Shown in pieces: positions 1 through 10,028 of a DNA stretch of 64,000 nucleotides (within the stretch, counting starts at the first letter, position 1; every line of letters starts with the position of its first letter). Source of the stretch: Ciona savignyi (taxonomy: Eukaryota > Chordata > Ascidiacea > Phlebobranchia > Cionidae); assembly GCA_000149265.1 (NCBI GenBank), contig CH000937.1:1547-65546 (forward strand), in the 5' to 3' direction. The translations under genes were made by a program, and so were the position numbers. The notes beneath the pieces were generated by a model. The model was given only the letters and a program-made list of their open reading frames with translations. It made no database searches and was not told where the DNA came from.

Positions 1-852
1 CTATTGATTGCGCTTTGATTTCTAATGTGGCAGAAATAGCGGAATTAATAGCGATGTAGTTCATGCTTACCTGGGTGTGTGTATTGCCTCACAACGAAAC
101 TCTAATGTCTTTATTATCATAATTTTCTTTTATTTTCTATCTAACTCTCACAAGGGAAAAAATTGCAGTAAGTTCTATCGTAGTACCGTAGACGATTTTC
201 AATAGGACGAACAAAAATTTGGATTTACATGACATTAACTAGTTTCGAATTTATCTGTGACAAACAAAAAAGGTTCTAAGTGATGAAAAACCGGTAATTA
301 GAGGCACCCATGAAAAACTACCAACCATCGACTCGGCGTTGCACACAAGTTTAGTCTCCAAATAACTTTTTCGCATACAGAATAAATTGCGTCATATTTA
401 AAGGTGCGATAAACCACGTGATTACAGCCCGATGAAAGTGATCTACTTTGTTTGTGCGTTTTAAGTGCGTCTGTCCACGATGCACGTGTATGGGGCTACT
501 GATAAGATGATGTTGTTGTAATGCTATAATACAAGTTGTATTTCGAAGCTACCGCTTTAAAATATTGTTCAGACGATTTCGCACGATAGATCCGCTTTCG
601 GTATGGAGAAAGGCATAACGCGTATTATGTACAAATGAAGAATCCATTTTACCATGATAAGATTGCAAATTTACACTAATGACGTTTCACCAAAATTTTC
701 TTATCATGGTTATCTATTGTCGCACGCTTTCAAAGACGTTGCGCTGACGTTTGCAAAATCGGCATCACGCGTGTTGTTGCGCGATGGATAGCAGCCAATA
801 TTTTAAGTTTTTAATTTCGAATACTAACTATTCTTATTAAATTGCTTGTAAA
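1..852. other. AT-rich flank, no gene seen
   Basis: I see no convincing exon, RNA gene or repeat structure here. The last eight bases (845-852) are the left copy of the target duplication of the adjacent MITE. Confidence 0.5.
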
Positions 853-1313
853 CAGGGCCGGTTTTAGGCCGATTTGACCGATTAAATCAAATTGGGCCCC
901 GCACCTTGAAGGGGCCCCGCGCTAGCGGGGGTCTTTCTGTATTACGAGGTTTAAAATACTACTGAGACGTAAAATAAAAAGTGAAATAATATTTTTTCTC
1001 ATAATATCAATTTGTTATGCATCGTAACTAAGTCAAATTTATATTTCTGTGTATGTCTGTTACGTCATAATGAATATGGTTGCTAAACAATATATATATA
1101 TATATGTATATGTTTGGAAGTAAAACAATATTATCGTAAATAGGCATCCATTCACCTTTAATTTGTTTTATAGCAAGTATTAAATGTCTATTTTTGTAGT
1201 TTGTATGTACTGGTTTGTATTTTATGATATATAAACACCCATAATTTTTTGAAGAGTAGGGGCCCCGCCATCACATTTCTAATTGGGCCCCGCGGTTCCT
1301 AGCACCGGGCCTG
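853..1313. mobile_element. hAT-like MITE with perfect 8-bp target duplication
   Basis: The element begins CAGGGCCGG and ends CCGGGCCTG, its exact reverse complement. It is flanked on both sides by CTTGTAAA (845-852 and 1314-1321). An 8-bp duplication with CAGGG-type ends fits non-autonomous hAT elements. The interior is AT-rich with a (TA)n run near 1090 and GGGGCCCC-rich shoulders at both ends; no transposase is encoded. A second copy without its left end lies at 49983-50348. Confidence 0.88.
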
Positions 1314-1466
1314 CTTGTAAAGATTCGAAATTCTATATTGTGCATCCCTACTCGAGATCTCGTCGAAAATTGACGTACTTTCCATACGGGCACACAAGTT
1401 CTTCAACTTAAATCTATGATCTCATTTTGCACAATAGAAATCATCTAAAATATAGTTTTGTTTCAG

Positions 1467-1720
1467 ATCAGTGAAGCCGATGTCGCCATGGCAACCGACG
1501 ACGACGGCTCCACGACACCGTGCCGCGGCGGTCAGCGGGTGGCTCTGCGTGCCGCGTAGTGTTGTCATGGCAACCACGCTGGACCGCAAGCATTCCGACC
1601 AATTGAAAGCCGGTGCTTTGCCGACTGTCTGTGATGTCATAAACGAGAAGCGAAGACGCAAAGAGGAGTTGACGAAGTTGAACGAAGCGAGGAACAAAAT
1701 GAGGACGGGGCCCAGGAAAG
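1467..1720 (+). CDS. RING gene, proposed exon A
   Basis: The acceptor is TTTTGTTTCAG and the donor AAAG|GTGGGA, leaving phase 1. The frame encodes ATTLDRKHSDQLKAG, a Lys/Arg/Glu-rich stretch EKRRRKEELTKLNEARNK, then TGPRK. The N-terminal 30 residues before ATG 1567 are Pro/Ala/Arg-rich and may be untranslated. Confidence 0.6.
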
Positions 1721-4700
1721 GTGGGATTTGCAATCAATTCAATCGATTCAATAGTTCAACCATGCAAATAAATTAAACGTTGAAAGCAGGGATTACCCGT
1801 CATTAAACCAGGGGACATGAAATAACAATTTTTTTCCTGACCAGGAAACCAGGGGACATGGAATTTTGCACGCTTTTGACATTTAGCACGTTTTCTAGTC
1901 AAAACCGCCCAATCTTAAAAAACTCGAATTAAAAATTTCACTTTCTGTCAGACATATTTATACTTTCGTCTTTTCAGCCCCAATTTTTCTTGACTAACAG
2001 CTCATATATCCTGGGTGACACAGGAACTTAATCAGATATTGCGCAGCAAATAACAACTACCATCATGAGCCAGAGAAGATAAATAAAAGTCCAACTTCCT
2101 TACTTTCTAGGCGCGGTCAGAAAAGCCTATGATCAGCCACAAGTCGACTACTATCAAAAACTACTCGAAGAAAATCTCACACAAGTTAAGGAACTGGCTC
2201 AGAAACATGAACCCGACAGGTAACTTTGGGAGACTATTCAACTTTAACCCGAGTAACGGAGCAGAGATCTATAGCACTAACGAGTGCATTTTTATTAGCA
2301 TACAAAATGTGATTTTTACTATATATTTAAAAAAAATATATTTAAAGAACATAGGTATTAAATACATTTTAATTTACCTGTAAAATACCTGTATAGTCGT
2401 ATTTGTATTTAAAAGCCTACACCTATCTCTCGGGTTAAAGTTTTACCAAAACTAAAATTTCGAACACGGTGCTTTTCTTGCCTGCGTCACGCTTTTGTCC
2501 ATAGATGTTTTTTCGGTGGAGTGAATAGAGTAAAGGGAAACAAATACGAGAAAATTTTGAACGCTCGTGTGGCACAATGGTTAACTATTCGATGTAGTTC
2601 TGGTTAGGTTTACTATTTAAATTATCTGGTTCAGGTTCCGTTTTTTTCCGGATTAAAAATAGAACCTGTTGTTTCGCAGGTATTTACACCGAGGCAGCCA
2701 ATGAGAGGTGATGGTGTACCAACCTTCATAATGTACTTTAGTCGACGATGAAACGCCATATATGGAACTGCTCAATATAACTTTCCTCCCAGGGTGACAG
2801 ACGACGAACTGAGCAACTTGGAAAGATCGTTGGATCAATGGAAACATTCGTTCATCAGAAGAAGCGTCGACTCCTCGCAAATCTCCACGGTTTGTGCTCT
2901 CGTAGCCACATTCTACTACCAGTGCTATTACAGTGTGTGGAATAATATGGGGGGATTCCAGTTCGAGTTGTAACCAAAATAACCAGGATGGTTAGATAGA
3001 ATATTCATGTTTATCATCTGTCATTTCGAGGGGGTTATCACACGGACAATCGTCGGGTTACCGGAGCTATTGCAGTGTGTTGTGTATGATTCACATGTTT
3101 CTTTAATTTGGTAGAACCCATTAATCCGGTGGGTTTAGGCAATGTCCGTAAATTGCCTTGCCCAAGCACATGTACGACTAGCTGGCCACCAGCTTCGAAC
3201 CTGCAAGCCACCTTAAAGTTTGTCATGATTCACACCAAGGTATCAACACCAGCCACGAACCAACCACCTCTGACACATCGAGCACGCGACGATCGACCTT
3301 TCACCGCCGATTCAACGCTGCGGTCGCAAAGTGACAAAGCGTCAGAAAATACTCTCTTGCGCCCACCCACGGCGGAATATTCATCGATAAATTCGACAGC
3401 TCGAAAATCGATTCGAGAGAAAGTGAAATACAAATGGGAGACATCACGTGACCTTCGCAACCTTCTACCTGGGTATCCGCGCCGGGTAGTACGAAATCGA
3501 CGTCATCATGACCATATGACACATAACAGGTATTGATGAGGTCATAAGTTAATGACGTCATATTCACCACATACTAATGAAAGGAATATTGATATTGAGT
3601 TCTGACGTTTTCTTTTTAGTTCGTTTCACAACTTCATTTAAATCCACATAGAAGCAATCATATTAAAGTGTCTTAATATGAAGGAGGACGGCCGTGTGGC
3701 CGAATGGTCAATACGCCTCTATATCGCTTCAAATATAACGGTCTCAATGGCCATAATGGATTCTGGCTAATTTCGTTAAAAGTTGTGACAAAATCATATC
3801 GGCCTTTGGGTGAAACACTTCGATGAAAACTTGTTTCGTTTGAATCTGAAATCCCTTAACAAATCCGCATATTATTACGTCACAGGACATCCATTTTCCG
3901 GAATTTTTTTACCCAGCTTAGTTTTGAACCCATGGGGCTTGTCACTGGGACAGTATTTTTGTTTGATTCGATATCAGTTACCTGAACTATTCGGTCAATA
4001 AATATCTACATAAAAGGATTTTAACTTAAAATTAATCATTATTAAAAAAATATTAGATTATAACTTTTTTCGTTTGAATCGGAAAAGTTTCCAATAACGC
4101 GACCCTAGCCTTACTGTGAATATATTACAACATATTATTACGTCACAGGAAATCCATGACGACACAATCGACTTGGTTCCCATTGTCATTCAGCGATGAA
4201 ATGTGTGGCCGGCTGGTGGCTGTATCGGGCGACATGTATGGCTACGACAGTGTGGCTGAATACAAGGAATTGTGTCGTGGTTTGAACGACGGAATGGCTG
4301 TGATCGAACAAATGGTCGAAGTCGGCGATTCGGTGCAGGTTATTGGGGTGATATTTAAGGGTTGTTACAAAAATTGAAGGAACTTTAGTTTTATGACAAG
4401 TTTACTCAACCAAGAATATCATTCATCCGTAATATTTGAGCTGGCAATACATTTTTACGACAGGTCGTTTAAACTTGATTAATATTAATAACTGGACGCA
4501 GTGGTTCTAGTGGATTACGAATAACCTGGCTTCCGTCTACACGGATATAACATTCTCTGACTGATCAGTTTGGTGGGGTTGTGCGACGCCTTTTAGCCAA
4601 AGGGTTGTGTCCTTGGGCAAGGTACTTAACGGACACAACACAACCCCCCGTGGTTTTCCCATTCACGGGGATAATCAATAATACCCTATATAACACGCCA

Positions 4701-6689
4701 TCCAGATAACATCCCCCCACCTCAACAGATCAAGATCGTGGCTACCGACCGGCGAAAGGATCTGATGTACGTAGCCGCGCGCAAACCTGATGACGACTCG
4801 GGGAATACCCATTCTCCCATTCCCGCTAACCGACTCGTACCAGCAGCGACACCTTGCGACTGGATATTTTCAAACGAGATCACCGGTTTAAAAGCGGGTG
4901 ATGACGTCACAATGACCTTTGATGCATTGGTAAGTTTTTATAACGTCACTAATATGCTGTCTGAACATTCCAAAGTTGGTCTTTGCGCCACCCAACGATC
5001 CAACGATTGGTTGAATGGGATAATCCACGTGTCCTTCTGTATGAAAAGGAGATTTCAGCATTATTCCAATCTTCAGATCACCTCGCGCTGGGTTCAGGCA
5101 ATGTCTGTTAAGTGCCCAAGGACACAACCGACTAGCTAGTGACAGGTTTCGAATCTGCAACCCTTCGGCTGAATGGCGACTAACCTTACAATGTATTTAA
5201 ATTCTTAAATAGAAGAATGTATATTTATGATCTTCAATGAAACCACCAAGAGGTATCGATGCCACAATCTTTCGGCCGTCGGTTGGATACGAACAAATCT
5301 TTATTAAATCGTAGAATGATCAACAAACTTTAAACATTGCAGGGGAGATTGAAATGCGAGGTGACCGGGAAACCCCCTATTGTGGTACTGCAACTCATTG
5401 ACACCACCCAGTGTAGATTGGCGCTATTTCTGGGCGTCGGGGTCACCAAGTTGCAGCTGCTCGGTGAGTTGGGTGGGTGTCGGGGTCACCAAGTTGCAGC
5501 TGCTTGGTGAGTTGGGTGGCGTCGGGGTCACCAAGTTGCAGCTGCTCGGTGAGTTGGGTGGCGTCGGGGTCACCAAGTTGCAGCTGCTTGGTAAGTTGGG
5601 TGGGCGTCGGGGTCACCAAGTTGCAGCTGCTTGGTGAGTTGGGTGGGCGTCGGGGTCACCAAGTTGCAGCTGCTTGGTAAGTTGGGTGGGCGTCGGGGTC
5701 ACCAAGTTGCAGCTGCTTGGTGAGTTGGTTGGGCGTCGGGGTCACCAAGTTGCAGCTGCTTGGTGAGTTGGGTGGGCGTCGGGGTCACCAAGTTGCAGCT
5801 GCTTGGTAAGTTGGGTGGGCGTCGGGGTCACCAAGTTGCAGCTGCTTGGTGAGTTGGGTGGGCGTCGGGGTCACCAAGTTGCAGCTGCTTGGTGAGTTGG
5901 CTGGGCGTCGGGGTCACCAAGTTGCAGCTGCTTGGTGAGTTGGGTGGGCGTCGGGGTCACCAAGTTGCAGCTGCTGGGTGAGTTGGCTGGGCGTCGGGGT
6001 CACCAAGTTGCAGCTGCTGGGTGAGTTGGCTGGGCGTCGGGGTCACCAAGTTGCAGCTGCTGGGTGAGTTGGGACAATTATGGTGTGGCCGGATTAACAC
6101 GGTTAACACGACCGATACATATATCTATTCTACACAACAATATATTGACGAGCCGATCATGGATTCGAATCTTGGCTCGTCGGTGTATCCCATAGTGTAA
6201 CTTCCACCCCATGGTAGTTACCTGGATCTAACCACACGTTGTATTTATTGAACGAATCCACTGAGACCCATCTCCCGTATCGCCTTAATTTTGTAGAATT
6301 ATTTATTTTTTTTAACTAAAATTTCGTGTAAACCGCAATGTTTGGCTCTCGATCAAATCATCCAACCAAATCTACCCCGTCATTCACCAGGAGGCCACAA
6401 GATGCAGAGATCGCTTCTCCACCCGAGCAACTCATACGAGATCGTCCCCGGGATCCGATCCTCCCCGAACCTCGCTTCCCCACATTTCGTATATCGCCCG
6501 CCTGAGGAGAAATGTTCTTTCTGCGCGAACAGCTGCGCAGAACATGGGGAGTTGCTGACGTCACCCTACGTATGTGATCACGTGATGTTGTGTGCTCAGT
6601 GCCGCCACCGCGTGGAATGTGTACTCTGTAGCGCCCCTCTGTGTTGGTTTGCATGCCCGGTATGCGATACGAGGACACAAACATATTAG
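1467..6689 (+). CDS. Multi-exon gene for a C-terminal RING-HC protein, possibly neuralized-like
   Basis: Exons proposed from frame and splice signals are 1467-1720, 2111-2219, 2793-2889, 4194-4338 (or from 4149), 4729-4929, 5343-5463 and 6391-6689. Phases agree at 1720/2111, 2219/2793, 4338/4729, 4929/5343 and 5463/6391. The 2889/4194 junction does not agree, so an exon or a different donor is missing there. The N-terminal part is charged and helix-prone (RRRKEEL, QKLLEENLTQVKEL). The middle exons read like a divergent neuralized homology repeat (DTTQCRLALF, TKLQLLG). The last exon is a RING with the CxH..LCxxC arrangement seen in neuralized-type ligases. If correct this is an E3 ubiquitin ligase. 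The RING is firm, the neuralized link tentative. The 5' end may lie upstream, or translation may start at the ATG at 1567, which has a good context. Confidence 0.68.
2111..2219 (+). CDS. RING gene, proposed exon B
   Basis: The acceptor is CTTACTTTCTAG and the donor ACAG|GTAACT. Two leading bases complete the phase-1 codon of exon A. The exon encodes VRKAYDQPQVDYYQKLLEEN and a further helical segment ending KHEPD, closing in phase 2. Confidence 0.65.
2793..2889 (+). CDS. RING gene, proposed exon C
   Basis: The acceptor is CTTTCCTCCCAG. Its first base completes the AG left by exon B as an Arg codon. The exon encodes VTDDELSNLERSLDQWKHSF and a Ser/Arg-rich tail. The proposed donor CACG|GTTTGT is weak, and its phase 0 does not fit the next exon found, so this 3' border is uncertain. 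Confidence 0.55.
2990..3222 (-). mobile_element. tRNA-derived SINE, 5'-truncated
   Basis: The body matches the full copy at 37391-37706 in reverse orientation: the ACACGG/ACAATCGTC block, the GGAGCTATTGCAGTGTGTTG block and the AATTTGGTAGAACCCATTAA block. The tRNA-like head is missing. It lies in an intron of the RING gene. Confidence 0.75.
3693..3760 (+). repeat. tRNA-like (Ser/Leu type) promoter head
   Basis: GGCCGTGTGGCCGAATGG fits a tRNA 5' end with an A-box (TGGCCGAATGG). I see no complete cloverleaf, so it is more likely the head of a decayed SINE than a tRNA gene. A weaker similar head is at 2566-2595. Confidence 0.35.
4194..4338 (+). CDS. RING gene, proposed exon D
   Basis: A good pyrimidine tract and acceptor (CCCATTGTCATTCAG) end at 4193; an alternative acceptor ends at 4148 in the same frame. 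The exon encodes DEMCGRLVAVSGDMYGYD and EMVEVGDSVQ-like sequence, and ends in phase 0 at CAG|GTTATT. Confidence 0.6.
4562..4685 (+). mobile_element. SINE with internal deletion
   Basis: A tRNA-like head (GGTGGGGTTGTGCGACGCC) and the TTGGGCAAGG block are joined directly to the terminal CCCATTCACGGGGATAA block. The central part of the consensus is absent. Confidence 0.65.
4729..4929 (+). CDS. RING gene, proposed exon E
   Basis: The exon is exactly 67 codons, phase 0 at both ends, with acceptor CACCTCAACAG and donor CATTG|GTAAGT. It encodes IKIVATDRRKDLMYVAARKP, a Pro-rich linker, then ITGLKAGDDVTMTFDAL, read here as the start of a beta-rich domain continued in the next exon. Confidence 0.7.
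5083..5190 (-). mobile_element. SINE fragment
   Basis: Only the head-proximal part is present: the GTTCAGGCAATGTC block, the AAGGACACAACCGACTAGCT block and the adjacent B-box-like GGTTTCGAATCTGCAACC. Confidence 0.65.
5343..5463 (+). CDS. RING gene, proposed exon F (NHR-like end)
   Basis: The acceptor is AAACATTGCAG. The exon encodes GRLKCEVTGKPPIVVLQL then DTTQCRLALFLGVGVTKLQ and LLG, resembling the G-x-NG-x-P...D-x-x-x-PLW-x-x-x-DVYG...LL pattern that ends neuralized homology repeats, with the usual Trp and Tyr absent. It ends in phase 1 at CTCG|GTGAGT. Its last 30 bases are the first part of the 43-bp minisatellite that fills the next intron. Confidence 0.65.
5434..6076 (+). repeat. 43-44 bp minisatellite derived from an exon-intron junction
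   Basis: About 15 head-to-tail units. Each contains the last ~30 bp of exon F plus the first ~13 bp of the intron, so each carries a copy of the 5' splice site, as G|GTGAGT or G|GTAAGT. Inside each unit TCACCAAG and CTTGGTGA can pair around a 9-base loop. Because 43 is not a multiple of 3, the array cannot extend one reading frame. Confidence 0.9.
6391..6689 (+). CDS. RING gene, terminal RING-HC exon
   Basis: The acceptor CATTCACCAG follows an AC-rich stretch. The first two bases complete the phase-1 codon of exon F. After a Ser/Pro-rich linker the exon encodes CSFC, then VCDHVMLCAQC, then CVLCSAPL and a further CPVC, ending TQTY-stop. The CxxC / CxHxxLCxxC / CxxC spacing is that of a C3HC4 RING placed at the very C-terminus, as in neuralized, MEX3 and IAP ligases. 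The extra Cys pairs are unusual. Confidence 0.75.
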
Positions 6690-7689
6690 TTGATGACATT
6701 CCTATGAGAGCCATGTTTGTAATTGCGGCTCCTTTAGATTTTACTGCATTTTGTTTGCGCCAAAGCTAATGTTTTGAAACTTATGCTGTGAAACTCTATC
6801 TTTATTTGATTTTACAAACATGTTATTTTCGTTTTTACGACTTCAGCCCTTTAATATAATTTCTGTCCTCCACATGTTGCCTTGATGGTTTTCCTACGTT
6901 TAACTTGGTGGAGATGATTAGATTCCATGCACTTGTGTGTTTGAAGCATTAGTTGTTTGTCCTCACTATGTGTGTTTAAGTTAAATACAGGAGTGGTCCT
7001 ATCTGCATCCAGTTTAAACCAAAGTGCAGTTGAGTGTGGGATCTTAATACTATATAGGAAATATAGATATCAAGTTTGGATTGTTAACTCGGGAATGAGA
7101 TTCTGCTGGCAGCAACAAACCTTATAAACTTTGTATAAGATATACCAAGGGGTGATGAGGTAGCCAGGGAAAACCCGATCGTTTCTGCATGCAGAATAAT
7201 ATAGCTTTTAAAATGTGGTGGCTCACACGGGGTTGAACGTGGTTGACGCCGGGTTGACACTCTCTAGTTCGCCCTACCGTTCCCTATGTCAATATATAGA
7301 ACTCGTCAAATAGGGCCTACTGTTGGCCATAACATCACGATGCATTGTTTTAATCTTTATAATTTGCATCAAACGAAGTCAGTTTTGGGAAAATACAAAT
7401 CAGTTAAAGGAAAATATATTTGATTTTCATTATTGTGAATGTAAAATGTGGAAAAACCTTTCGGGCAACGAAACTACGAATTCAACATGAAAGTAATATT
7501 GAGCAGCGGGGGACACGCAAGAGATCATATATTACCAAAGTAGAAGTATCTGGATGCATTATAGTTGTTACTAGTAAGATGCGACCAATATTAATTCATC
7601 TGTACAAATAGATGAAATATGACTGATAAATATAATGTCACATTTGTGTGCATATCGGTATTTGTTTCGGGAATTTGGGTTATTACATT
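6690..7689. other. 3' flank of the RING gene, no further gene seen
   Basis: AT-rich sequence, probably including the 3' UTR. Around 7200-7265 there is a GTGGTGGCTCACACGGG-like motif with a GGTTGACACT companion that also recurs near 36150, 38775 and 55410. Confidence 0.4.
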
Positions 7690-9056
7690 ACTACTACATG
7701 GTTATTACATGGGGATAGTTATATGGGTTAATACATGGGGTAGTTATGGGTTAATACATGGGGTAGTTATGGGTTAATACATGGGGTAGTTATGGGTTAA
7801 TACATGGGGTAGTTATGGGTTAATACATGGGGTAGTTATGGGTTAATACACTGGCAGTTATGTGTTAATACATGGGGTAGTTATGTGTTAATACATGGGG
7901 TAGTTATGTGTTAATACATGGGGTAGTTATGGTTTAATACATTGGCAATTATGTGTTAATACATGGGGTAGTTATGGGTTAATACATGGGGTAGTTATGG
8001 GTTAATACATGGAGTAGTTATGGGTTAATACATTGGCAGTTATGTGTTAATACATGGGGTAGTTATGGGTTAATACATGGGGTAGTTATGGGTTAATACA
8101 TGGAGTAGTTATGGGTTAATACATTGGCAGTTATGTGTTAATACATGGGGGTAGTTATGGGTTTAATACATGGGGTAGTTATGTGGTTAATACATTGGCA
8201 GTTATGTGCTAATACATGGGGTAGTTATGGGTTAATACATGGGGTAGTTATGGGTTAATACATTGGCAGTTATGTGTTAATACATGGGGTAGTTATGGTT
8301 TAATACATGGGGTAGTTATGGGTTAATACATGGGGCAGTTATGGGTTGATACATGGGGTAGTTATGGGTTAATACATTGGCAGTTATGTGTTAATACATG
8401 GGGTAGTTATGGGTTAATACATGGGGTAGTTATGGGTTAATACATGGGGTAGTTATGTGTTAATACATGGGGTAGTTATGGGTTAATACATGGAGTAGTT
8501 ATGGGTTAATACATGGGGTAGTTATGTGTTAATACATTGGCAGTTATGTGTTAATACATGGGGTAGTTATGGGTTAATACATGGGGTAGTTATGGGTTAA
8601 TACATGGAGTAGTTATGGGTTAATACATGGAGTAGTTATGGGTTAATACATGGGGTAGTTATGGGTTAATACATGGGGTAGTTATGGGTTAATACATTGG
8701 CAGTTATGTGTTAATACATGGGGTAGTTATGGGTTAATACATGGGGTAGTTATGGGTTAATACATGGGGCAGTTATGTGTTAATACATGGGGTAGTTATG
8801 GGTTAATACATGGGGTAGTTATGGGTTAATACATGGAGTAGTTATGGGTTAATACATGGGGTAGTTATGGGTTAATACATGGGGTAGTTATGGGTTAATA
8901 CACTGGCAGTTATGTGTTAATACATGGGGTAGTTATGTGTTAATACATGGGGTAGTTATGGGTTAATACATTGGCAGTTATGTGTTAATACATGGGGTAG
9001 TTATGGGTTAATACATGGGGTAGTTATGGGTTAATACATGGGGCAGTTATGGTTTA
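7690..9056 (+). repeat. 23-bp minisatellite with higher-order variants
   Basis: About 58 units of a 23-bp repeat centred on GGGTAGTTATGGGTTAATAC. A 22-bp variant with TTGGCAG or CTGGCAG recurs at about 7850, 7941, 8032, 8123, 8194, 8262, 8376, 8536, 8696, 8902 and 8970. Confidence 0.95.
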
Positions 9057-9295
9057 TAACGATATCGTACAAAGGTCCTTTACATTGAGTGGTTCCCTGG
9101 TCGGCGAGACAGTCCGAATCCCAGTTGAATTTGGGTTCATGTTGGACCTGACCACTACCATCATCCCAGTATAGTTGGGATTGTCCAACTTGGTATCGAG
9201 ATGCCAGTCATTGTGTGGTGTGGGGTCGTACCCGGGCTCGCCTTGGCTCGTGGTGACGGTTCCATTCTGTAGGAATATAATCTATTGATTTACTG

Positions 9296-9560
9296 CTTAG
9301 CCTGGTGGGTTAGTGCGACGTCTTCAGTCGGAGGGTTTGAAGTTTAAAACTGCTCGCTAACGTGTCAGTTGCAGGTTCCTTGAGCAAGGCATTTAGTGAC
9401 ATTGTCCGAACCCCAGCGGATTAATGGGTTCTACTAAATTAAAGGAACGTGTCTATCATATACAACACACTACAATAGCTTTGGTAACCCGACGGTGGGT
9501 GCGAGGTGATCTGACGATTGTCCGTGTGGTAACCCCCTTGTGTTTTCATTCAAAAAGATA
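9296..9560 (+). mobile_element. tRNA-derived SINE, diverged
   Basis: Head GCCTGGTGGGTTAGTGCGAC, then the GAGCAAGGCATTTAGTGACA, AGCGGATTAATGGGTTCTAC and GTAACCCGACGGTGGG blocks. The end is altered where GGGGATAA is expected. The preceding 9070-9290 is more GC-rich and unidentified. Confidence 0.75.
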
Positions 9561-9649
9561 AACGTGGCTTCCACTGCAACCCTTCAAGTATTGGATGGAA
9601 TCTATGTCAAATTTGTGGGAACATTTTCCACAAGTATTGGATGGATATA

Positions 9650-9730
9650 TTTTGTAATTTTCATGTTTATCTCTGTGAATGGGAAACGCAAGAGGCGTTA
9701 CCACACGGGCAATCGTCAGATTCTCCATTC
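9650..9730 (-). mobile_element. SINE 3'-end fragment
   Basis: TTCATGTTTATCTCTGTGAA followed by CACACGGGCAATCGTCAGAT matches the terminal block of the SINE in reverse orientation. Confidence 0.65.
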
Positions 9731-9738
9731 TGCCGGCA

Positions 9739-10028
9739 TTAACACACAGTATCTATATATGGCACATCTGATACTTTGGTGAATACTTTCTGTTTCCCAC
9801 GAACCTCCGCGTTGTAATTCATTCCAAGCCAAACCACCGTTCGTGTCGTCGTTGCACTCGTGGTTCTGACGTAATCATACACCACGTCATACATCTTCTT
9901 GTCGAAGATATCTACCAACCTCCCACCGACCCTCCCACACGATTCCTCCGCCATTGATCGGTTCTTCTCCGCCTCCACGCTCGCATCAGGCATCCAGATC
10001 ATCCGACCACCATACTCCACTCCACCAC
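9739..10028 (-). CDS. Lectin gene exon 3, C-type lectin first half
   Basis: The acceptor TGGTTCATCAG at 10029 fits phase 1. The exon encodes the first strand and both helices of a C-type lectin domain up to WLGMNYNAEV, then runs to a stop. A donor-like GTATCA lies just after KVFTK, so the true exon may end there. Confidence 0.6.

Noticed and set aside
3108-3536. 142-codon plus-strand frame
   Set aside because: It starts inside a SINE and has no recognisable motif or matching splice phase with the RING gene exons.
3693-3760. Functional tRNA gene
   Set aside because: Only the D-arm/A-box side is present; no acceptor stem pairing or T-arm could be built.
5380-5680. Open frames with a repeated VTKLQLLGELGG pattern
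   Set aside because: They read through the 43-bp minisatellite. Only the first 121 bp (5343-5463) are supported as exon by phase.
7690-9056. Possible CRISPR-like array
   Set aside because: Units are contiguous 23-mers with no unique spacers, in a eukaryotic context.
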